Shown piece by piece: positions 16,341-21,779 of a stretch of 21,779 nt of DNA. Numbering within the stretch: the first letter of the stretch is position 1; each line of letters begins with the position of its first letter. Where the stretch lies: contig JAWOEH010000095.1 in NCBI GenBank assembly GCA_046482855.1, positions 1 through 21,779 on the forward strand, in the 5' to 3' direction. Source of the stretch: CAYVSF01 sp046482855. Its GTDB lineage: Bacteria; Bacteroidota; Bacteroidia; Bacteroidales; UBA12077. Under the pieces are notes generated by a model. It was not told where the DNA came from. It ran no database searches and saw only the letters and a program-made list of their open reading frames with translations. Both the position numbers and the translations under genes were made by a program.

Positions 16341-18164
16341 CTATAAAAGTCCTTTTTGTTTTTCAAAATAGCGAACCAATAACCGCGCTTTTTGCAACCC
16401 TACATCATTAATCAACTGCTCTTCAGGTTGTTGCATTACAACTTTTGCTGATTTATATTTATCAAGCAAAACATCGATAGTTTTGGGTCCTATTCCGGGA
16501 ATTTTTTCCAATTCATTTTCTATCATCTTCTTTGAACGGATATCTCGATGAAACGTGATCCCAAAGCGGTGAGCTTCATTTCGAATATGCTGGATAACTT
16601 TTAATGATTCTGACTTTTTATCCAAGTAGATAGGAATGGGATCGCCTGGAAAGAATATCTCCTCCAATCGTTTAGCAATACCAATAATGGTAATCTGTCC
16701 TTCAATTTTTAATGTTCTCAAAGCGCTAACAGCTGCCCCCAGCTGTCCTTTGCCTCCATCAATCACAATAAGTTGCGGCAACGATAGATTTTCTTCCAGT
16801 AATCGTTTATAACGCCGATAAACAATTTCTTCCATAGAGGCATAGTCATCAGGGCCTTCAACTGTTTTTATATGAAAATGCCGATACTCTTTACGGCTGG
16901 GTTTCCCTTTTCGAAATACCACACAAGCGGCCACTGGGTGAGCGCCCTGAATATTGGAATTATCAAAACACTCAATATGTGATGGGATCTGTGCCAGGTT
17001 GAGATCCTTTTTCATGGTTTCCATCAAACGCTTTGCCCCTTGCTTTTCCTGCTTTTCTGCCTTCTTTTTTCTTCGTTCAAGCTTAAAATACTTCACATTT
17101 CGCTCGGACAACTCCAAAAGCTTCTTTTTATCACCCCGTTGTGGAACCGTAACCTGAACACCCTTAATCCCATATTCCAAGGAAGACGGAACAATAATTT
17201 CAGGAGCATGGGAGTTCATCCGTTGGCGAATTTCCAGGATAGCATTCTCGAGTAATTCTACAGTTGATTCATTTAACTTCCTGTTTATTTCTACAGTATG
17301 TGCCTGAACAATTCTTCCATCCACTACTTTTATAAAATTCACAAAGGCATTATTCTCTTCCGCATCAATCGAGAATACATCTACATCCTTGAGTCCGGGA
17401 CTCACCACTGTGGATTTGCTCTTATACTTTTCTAGTAAATCGATCTTCTCCTTTACACCTTGGGCCGCCTCATAAGCATAATTTTCGGCATATTCATTCA
17501 TAAGATCTTTCAGATAGCCTATGACCTCCTGAATATTGCCTTTTAGAATTTTCCGAATGGTATCAATCGCCTGATTATAGTTTTGCTCGGTTTGATTGCC
17601 TATGCAGGGAGCTTTACAATTACCAATATGATATTCCAGACAAGGTCTGAACTTACCCGCTTGAATGTTCTCATTGGTTAATGCAAGATTGCATGTACGT
17701 AATGGATATAGCTGACGAATCAACTCTAACAACACCTTCACCATGTGGGCTGAAGTATAAGGACCAAAGTAGGTACTTCCGTCCTTCACCAAATTGCGCG
17801 TGGAAAAAACCCGTGGAAAAGGTTCATTCTTGATACAAATCCAGGGAAAGGATTTATCATCTTTTAGAAGCACATTATAACGAGGTTGATACTTTTTAAT
17901 CAGGTTGTTTTCCAGCAATAAAGCATCCGATTCAGTTTCCACTACGATATACTCAAGGCGCTCTATCTTTGATACCAAAACGCGAAGTTTATTATTCTCA
18001 TACCGCTCTTTTTGAAAATAACTTGCTACCCGTTTCTTAAGATTTTTGGCCTTTCCAACATAAATAATCCGCTCCTCTTTATCAAAATACTGATACACGC
18101 CGGGTTTTTCGGGTAATAACGGTAACTTAGAACGAATATCATCGGATATTGAAGGTTTCCCCAT
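16341..18164 (-). CDS. uvrC: UvrABC excinuclease subunit C
   Basis: UvrC makes both incisions around bulky DNA lesions in nucleotide excision repair. The 607-residue protein is complete. The GIY-YIG 3'-incision nuclease is at residues ~18-95 (PGVYQYF, IIYVGKAKNLKKRV, catalytic Glu85). A cysteine cluster at 148, 165, 173 and 177 matches the iron-sulfur ligands known in UvrC. The UVR motif for UvrB contact is around 200-225. The RNase H-like 5'-incision domain has IECFDNSN (Asp381) and VIDGGKGQL (Asp449). The C-terminal helix-hairpin-helix is IPGIGPKTIDVLLDKY. It starts 23 bases after the adenine deaminase stop, so the two are probably co-transcribed. Confidence 0.97.
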   Translation of the reverse strand: MGKPSISDDIRSKLPLLPEKPGVYQYFDKEERIIYVGKAKNLKKRVASYFQKERYENNKLRVLVSKIERLEYIVVETESDALLLENNLIKKYQPRYNVLLKDDKSFPWICIKNEPFPRVFSTRNLVKDGSTYFGPYTSAHMVKVLLELIRQLYPLRTCNLALTNENIQAGKFRPCLEYHIGNCKAPCIGNQTEQNYNQAIDTIRKILKGNIQEVIGYLKDLMNEYAENYAYEAAQGVKEKIDLLEKYKSKSTVVSPGLKDVDVFSIDAEENNAFVNFIKVVDGRIVQAHTVEINRKLNESTVELLENAILEIRQRMNSHAPEIIVPSSLEYGIKGVQVTVPQRGDKKKLLELSERNVKYFKLERRKKKAEKQEKQGAKRLMETMKKDLNLAQIPSHIECFDNSNIQGAHPVAACVVFRKGKPSRKEYRHFHIKTVEGPDDYASMEEIVYRRYKRLLEENLSLPQLIVIDGGKGQLGAAVSALRTLKIEGQITIIGIAKRLEEIFFPGDPIPIYLDKKSESLKVIQHIRNEAHRFGITFHRDIRSKKMIENELEKIPGIGPKTIDVLLDKYKSAKVVMQQPEEQLINDVGLQKARLLVRYFEKQKGLL

Positions 18165-18187
18165 TTCCTTTTTAGTTCTTGCTTTGG

Positions 18188-19831
18188 TTAATCAATTTCG
18201 GTTTTAGTACGCACATACAAATCGGTAAATTGAAATTTCTTTCCATCAAACAACCCTTTATCTCCTATTTTTAACTCAGGAATGACCAAAAGTGCCATAA
18301 AGGCAAGGGACATAAAGGGAGCTTTCAGATCACAGCCTAACCTTTTAGCTTGTTTATCCAGTTCCTGATAGGAAGCAGCAACTTCCTCTCCCGTCAATAG
18401 GCTCATAAGCCCGGCCACGGGAAGCGCTAAATGGTGTTGTTTCTGCCCGTTTACAACGGCCACCCCCCCACGGGAATCCATAAGTATTTCTACAGCCCTT
18501 TTCATCTCCTGGTCGCTTGTTCCTACCACAATAACATTGTGACTATCGTGGGCAATACTACTGGCAAATGCTCCCTCTTTCAAACCAAACCCGGTAATAA
18601 AGCCAACTTGCACAGGTGCTTTCTTATACCGATTTACAACAGCAATTTTCAGTAAATCCTGATGCGTATCGGGCAGATAGTAGCCCTCTTTTCGATTGGG
18701 CTTCATAATTTTTGTAGACGTAATCAATTCACCATCTTCTACCTGAATAACTTTTACCTTTTCAGTTTTTGCAGGAATGGCAAAATCATCATGGGTCAAA
18801 GGATACTTCACAAATTGATTTACAGGCTCCGTTTCCGGTCGTATCCAATGAAACCCTGTGCTATCGTAACATAGCTTCCCATCGATAAATACCTGTTTAA
18901 GGTTGAACTCCATTAAGTCGCCAACAACGATAAAATCAGCAGGATCTCCCTCACGCAGCAGCCCCACAGGCAAATTGTAATGTTCTATTGCATGTACGCT
19001 TGCAGCGCGCAATACATCAAAAAAATTGTACCCATCCTCAAGGGCTCGCTTTACCAATGAATTTATATGTCCTTTAAGCAGATCGTCAGGATGACAATCA
19101 TCCATACAAAACATAACCGAATCGGGCGATTCTTGAATAATTGGCGCCAAGGCGTGGTAATTTTTGGCGGCGCTCCCTTCTCGTATTTGGATTTTCATAC
19201 CCTGGTTCACTTTCTCACGAGCTTCGGCCAGAGTAAATGCTTCATGGTCGGTTGAAATGCCCGCTTTGGCGTATTTTTCCAACTCTTTTCCGGTAAGCCC
19301 GGGAGCATGTCCATCGATAGGTTTGCTATTTGCATGAGCTGAGGCAATCTTTGCCATCACCTCTGTATCCTCAAATAGCACCCCGGGGTAATTCATCATT
19401 TCAGCCAAATAATAGAGATTGGGGCGTTGTAAAAGCTCGTTTACTTCTTTTGCATCGAGTGTTGCCCCCGATGTTTCAAAGGGAGTTGCAGGCACACAAC
19501 TGGGTACCCCAAAATGCATTTTCAGGGGTACTTTAGCCGCATCGGACAGCATGAACTCTACACCCTTTTTTCCAAGGACATTAGCAATTTCATGGGGATC
19601 GGATACCGTGGCAACGGTGCCATGGGCTATGGCCAATTCTGCAAATCTGGAAGGCACAAGCATACTGCTTTCAATGTGTACATGTGCATCCACAAATCCG
19701 GGCATAATAAAAGGGCCTTGAAGGGGATCTGTATGTTTGGTAATTTTAGCTATCGTACCTCCCCTTATTTCAACCGTTGCCGGGTATATTTCTCGTCTGA
19801 AAAGATCAACATACTGTCCTGCAATTTTCAT
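18188..19831 (-). CDS. ade: Adenine deaminase
   Basis: Ade converts adenine to hypoxanthine and ammonia in purine salvage. The 547-residue protein belongs to the metal-dependent amidohydrolase superfamily. Metal ligands are seen in PGFVDAHVHIESSM (His50, His52), followed by SDPHEIANVLG. The pattern YPGVLFEDTEV, then DGHAPGLTGKELEKY, STDHEAFTL and FCMDDCHPDDLLKGHI is specific to the Ade/AdeC branch. The C-terminal domain has GFGLKEGAFASSIAHDSHN and GGVAVV. Length is slightly below the B. subtilis enzyme. It begins after a terminator that insulates it from mnmG and leads into uvrC. A promoter must lie within 19832-19900, where I see only a poorly spaced TTG and TATTCTTTG. Confidence 0.95.
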   Translation of the reverse strand: MKIAGQYVDLFRREIYPATVEIRGGTIAKITKHTDPLQGPFIMPGFVDAHVHIESSMLVPSRFAELAIAHGTVATVSDPHEIANVLGKKGVEFMLSDAAKVPLKMHFGVPSCVPATPFETSGATLDAKEVNELLQRPNLYYLAEMMNYPGVLFEDTEVMAKIASAHANSKPIDGHAPGLTGKELEKYAKAGISTDHEAFTLAEAREKVNQGMKIQIREGSAAKNYHALAPIIQESPDSVMFCMDDCHPDDLLKGHINSLVKRALEDGYNFFDVLRAASVHAIEHYNLPVGLLREGDPADFIVVGDLMEFNLKQVFIDGKLCYDSTGFHWIRPETEPVNQFVKYPLTHDDFAIPAKTEKVKVIQVEDGELITSTKIMKPNRKEGYYLPDTHQDLLKIAVVNRYKKAPVQVGFITGFGLKEGAFASSIAHDSHNVIVVGTSDQEMKRAVEILMDSRGGVAVVNGQKQHHLALPVAGLMSLLTGEEVAASYQELDKQAKRLGCDLKAPFMSLAFMALLVIPELKIGDKGLFDGKKFQFTDLYVRTKTEID

Positions 19832-19888
19832 ATGTGCAATTTTTTTGTTCTAAGATACAACAAAGAATATAACCCAATCGTTCACGTC

Positions 19889-19936
19889 AAAAAACTTTCT
19901 GAGCGGACACCGCATCTGCGATATCCGCTCAGAAAG
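19889..19936 (-). terminator. Rho-independent terminator of mnmG
   Basis: A perfect 13-bp stem (CTTTCTGAGCGGA 19895-19907 with TCCGCTCAGAAAG 19924-19936) encloses a 16-base loop that can fold further (CGC/GCG). On the minus strand it is followed by six T's (19894-19889). On the plus strand no T run follows, so it serves mnmG and separates it from ade. Confidence 0.92.
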
Positions 19937-19943
19937 ACCCTCT

Positions 19944-19959
19944 TGTTCCACGTGGAACT
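19944..19959. other. parS: parS-like ParB-binding site 1
   Basis: TGTTCCACGTGGAACT contains the perfect 14-bp palindrome GTTCCACGTGGAAC around CACGTG. It fits the conserved bacterial parS consensus (tGTTnCACGTGnAACa) in 15 of 16 positions. It lies in the mnmG-ade intergenic region, upstream (plus sense) of the second copy; the two centres are 37 bp apart. ParB proteins load on such sites to organise the origin region and segregate the chromosome. Confidence 0.72.
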
Positions 19960-19976
19960 ATCCCGCGTGCAAACCC

Positions 19977-20000
19977 ATAAGGTTCCACGTGGAACCTTAT
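19977..20000. other. parS: parS-like ParB-binding site 2 (24-bp perfect palindrome)
   Basis: The core GGTTCCACGTGGAACC (19981-19996) is extended by ATAA/TTAT on both sides into a perfect 24-bp palindrome. The core shares the full GTTCCACGTGGAAC of site 1. The mnmG stop codon (19999-19997) is inside the palindrome's right arm, so the site directly abuts the coding end. As RNA, the two copies could also pair with each other, but no T run follows, which makes a terminator role unlikely. Confidence 0.75.
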
Positions 20001-21778
20001 CGTCCAAGATAAACAAGTAATACGCTGACATCAGAGGGGCTGACCCCGCTAATCCTGCTAGCCTGTCCTATTGTAGTAGGCTTTATCTGCGATAATTTCT
20101 GGCGTGCCTCGGTGGATAATGAATGGATCTTGTTGTAATCAAACGTATCACTTATCTTAATATAATCAAGGCGCTGAAGCTTATTGGCAAGTTGCTGTTC
20201 CCTTTCAATATACCCCGAGTATTTAATTAACACCTCAGCAGCTTCGCCTATCTCGTCGGCCCTGCTGGTAAAGTTGTCGATAATGGTTTTTAGTTCCGGA
20301 ATGTTTCGCTCCAGGTGTGTAAGGGAAACCTGTGGTCGCATAAGAATATCCATAAGCTTACGCTTCTGTTTAATCGGCGTTGTATTTAGCCCGGCAAGCT
20401 CCTGGTTAATCTGTTCCGGAGCAACGCTGTAGTTCTTTACAAAATGGATCAATTCATCGCGTTTGGCTACCTTATCCAAAAATAATTCATAGCGCTCATC
20501 TGTAGCAAGTCCTAATTGATGACTAAGTTCAGTAAGGCGTATGTCTGCATTATCCTGGCGCAAAAGTATCCTGTATTCGGCTCTACTGGTAAACATACGA
20601 TAGGGCTCATCCACTCCTTTGGTGATTAAATCATCAATAAGCACACCTATATAAGCTTGATCCCGATTTAGTATAAAAGGCTCGAGGTTTTTCCCTTTTT
20701 GATGGGCATTAATTCCTGCCATCATACCCTGCGCTGCGGCCTCCTCATAGCCTGTAGTTCCATTTATTTGACCGGCAAAATACAAATTCTCAATATTCTT
20801 CGTTTCCAGCGTATTTTTTAATTGTGTAGGCGGGTAGTAATCATATTCGATAGCATATCCGGGTCGAAAGATTTTGGCTTTTTCCAATCCTGGGATTGAC
20901 TTAAGGGCTTTATACTGCACTTCCCAAGGCAAAGAACTGCTAAAGCCATTAATATAATATTCCACCGTATCGAACCCTTCGGGTTCAAGAAATAATTGAT
21001 GAGTATCCTTATCGGCAAAAGTTTTCAATTTATCTTCAATGCTGGGACAGTAACGCGGTCCGGTGCTATCGATGGTACCATTAAACATGGGGGAATCCCC
21101 AAACCCTTCTTCAAGAAAGGCATGTACCTGTGGATTCGTATGAGTAATATAGCAACTGTGGCTATTTGCAGGTTTCTTTTGATGTTGCAGAAAAGAAAAC
21201 TGCCCCCCACCCTCATCGCCTTTTTGTTCGCTCATCTTAGAAAAGTCAATGGTCCTTCCATCGATTCGGGCCGGAGTTCCTGTTTTCATGCGTCCCACTT
21301 CAAAGCCATGGTCGGCAAGTTGCTCAGAAAGACCGAAAGAAGCAGGTTCTCCTGCACGTCCTCCTTGCACTTGCATTCTTCCCACGTGCATCAACCCATT
21401 GGCAAAAGTACCATTCGTAAGGATTACTGACTGGGCCTTAAAAGTAATTCCAAAACGACATCCTCCCTGGGATAATGGAACAGCGGTTTCACATTCGTCT
21501 TCAGGGAAATCCAAACGTACTGAAGCAGCTATAAACAGTTGCTGATCCAGGTTATTTTCATCCCAGATACGAATGTATATGGTTTCACCAGGTGTTAACC
21601 CGGATATTTCCTCCCAGTGAATTTCACCATTCTGCATAAATCCCCCATTTGACTCAAAACAATCCAATAAGGTTAAATTTGAACAATCTGCCCCGGAATA
21701 TACAGCCATGCCGGGAGCAGAAGCATCAAGCATAGGAATATGATCTGAATTAAATGCGTGAAACGCCATGGTATTGGT
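19997..21778 (-). CDS. mnmG: MnmG (GidA) C-terminal ~484 residues fused in frame to a PPC-like secreted module; chimeric, 5' open
   Basis: MnmG, with MnmE, makes the carboxymethylaminomethyl group at U34 of tRNAs, using FAD. From about residue 107 (counting from the ATG at 21769) the protein is clearly MnmG: ITFKAQSVILTNGTF, GGRAGEPASFG, MKTGTPARIDGRTIDFS, GPRYCPSIEDK, PGYAIEYDYY, FAGQINGTTGYEEAAAQG, EPYRMFTSRAEYRILLRQD and the C-terminal IGQASRISGVSPSDVSVLL. Everything normally before this point is absent: the GxGxxG FAD-binding motif, the QMSCNPAIGG-like loop and the SKGPA/RAQ region, about 140 residues by comparison with E. coli MnmG. Residues 1-104 are instead an unrelated extracellular-type module. 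The frame stays open to the window edge, so the true start is not seen. As it stands the product could not bind FAD normally. Confidence 0.9.
   Translation of the reverse strand, partial: TNTMAFHAFNSDHIPMLDASAPGMAVYSGADCSNLTLLDCFESNGGFMQNGEIHWEEISGLTPGETIYIRIWDENNLDQQLFIAASVRLDFPEDECETAVPLSQGGCRFGITFKAQSVILTNGTFANGLMHVGRMQVQGGRAGEPASFGLSEQLADHGFEVGRMKTGTPARIDGRTIDFSKMSEQKGDEGGGQFSFLQHQKKPANSHSCYITHTNPQVHAFLEEGFGDSPMFNGTIDSTGPRYCPSIEDKLKTFADKDTHQLFLEPEGFDTVEYYINGFSSSLPWEVQYKALKSIPGLEKAKIFRPGYAIEYDYYPPTQLKNTLETKNIENLYFAGQINGTTGYEEAAAQGMMAGINAHQKGKNLEPFILNRDQAYIGVLIDDLITKGVDEPYRMFTSRAEYRILLRQDNADIRLTELSHQLGLATDERYELFLDKVAKRDELIHFVKNYSVAPEQINQELAGLNTTPIKQKRKLMDILMRPQVSLTHLERNIPELKTIIDNFTSRADEIGEAAEVLIKYSGYIEREQQLANKLQRLDYIKISDTFDYNKIHSLSTEARQKLSQIKPTTIGQASRISGVSPSDVSVLLVYLGR
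21458..21778 (-). other. PPC-like secreted/adhesin module, foreign to MnmG
   Basis: This region encodes GMAVYSGADCSNLTLLDC, then GLTPGETIYIRIWDENN and DECETAVPLSQGGC. The pattern (a YSG-Cys-L-L-C loop, a GLTPG-YIR turn-strand, then a DEC-A-PL start of a further repeat) is that of pre-peptidase C-terminal-like beta-sandwich repeats in large secreted Bacteroidota proteins. It is cysteine-rich and aspartate-rich, unlike the cytosolic MnmG that follows. Base composition is not obviously different from the neighbours, which fits an origin in the same genome. Assignment rests on pattern recognition. Confidence 0.7.
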
Positions 21779-21779
21779 C

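Noticed and set aside
19514..20020. 168-residue open frame on the plus strand
   Set aside because: It is antisense to ade and runs through the terminator hairpin and both parS palindromes; the translation has no recognisable domain. It is a shadow of the real genes.

Overview
The window looks like a housekeeping segment of a Bacteroidota chromosome, probably a marine or environmental relative of Bacteroidales/Marinilabiliales with moderate GC. The grounds are Bacteroidota-type promoter elements (TTG, then about 19-22 bases, then TAnnTTTG), a DUF4271 membrane protein next to hemD, and a PPC-like secreted-adhesin module at the right edge. Almost all starts lack a clear Shine-Dalgarno sequence, as is usual in this phylum. 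I see no tRNA or rRNA gene, CRISPR array, insertion sequence or phage gene. No large unknown multigene system is apparent.

Left part (1-8.5 kb): a 5'-truncated family 9 glycosyltransferase (+) converges on a sodium:solute symporter (-). Next comes a small exported zincin-like protein (-). A tight plus-strand operon follows: dtd, an MFS exporter, a MazG-like nucleotide pyrophosphohydrolase and deoC, with trmO after a hairpin. It brings together tRNA proofreading, nucleotide sanitation, deoxynucleoside catabolism and tRNA modification. A polyprenyl diphosphate synthase (-) and an ArsR-type regulator (+) are divergently arranged.

Middle (8.5-14.2 kb): queD and polA (+) run into a bidirectional terminator shared with a convergent S41 C-terminal processing protease (-). 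Upstream of the protease, on the same strand, is rnpA. A strong hairpin terminator lies only 15 bases before the rnpA start codon.

Right part (14.2-21.8 kb, all minus strand): hemD and DUF4271, uvrC, adenine deaminase, and the 3' part of mnmG. Two near-identical 14-16 bp palindromes that match the ParB-binding parS consensus sit between the mnmG stop codon and its rho-independent terminator. mnmG plus rnpA plus parS in about 6 kb suggests an origin-proximal position.

The main anomaly is at the right edge. The mnmG reading frame has only the last ~484 residues of MnmG. Its N-terminal FAD-binding part (about 140 residues) is replaced, in frame, by a piece of a secreted PPC-like repeat protein. 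This is either an assembly chimera or a real rearrangement, and it is the first thing to check.
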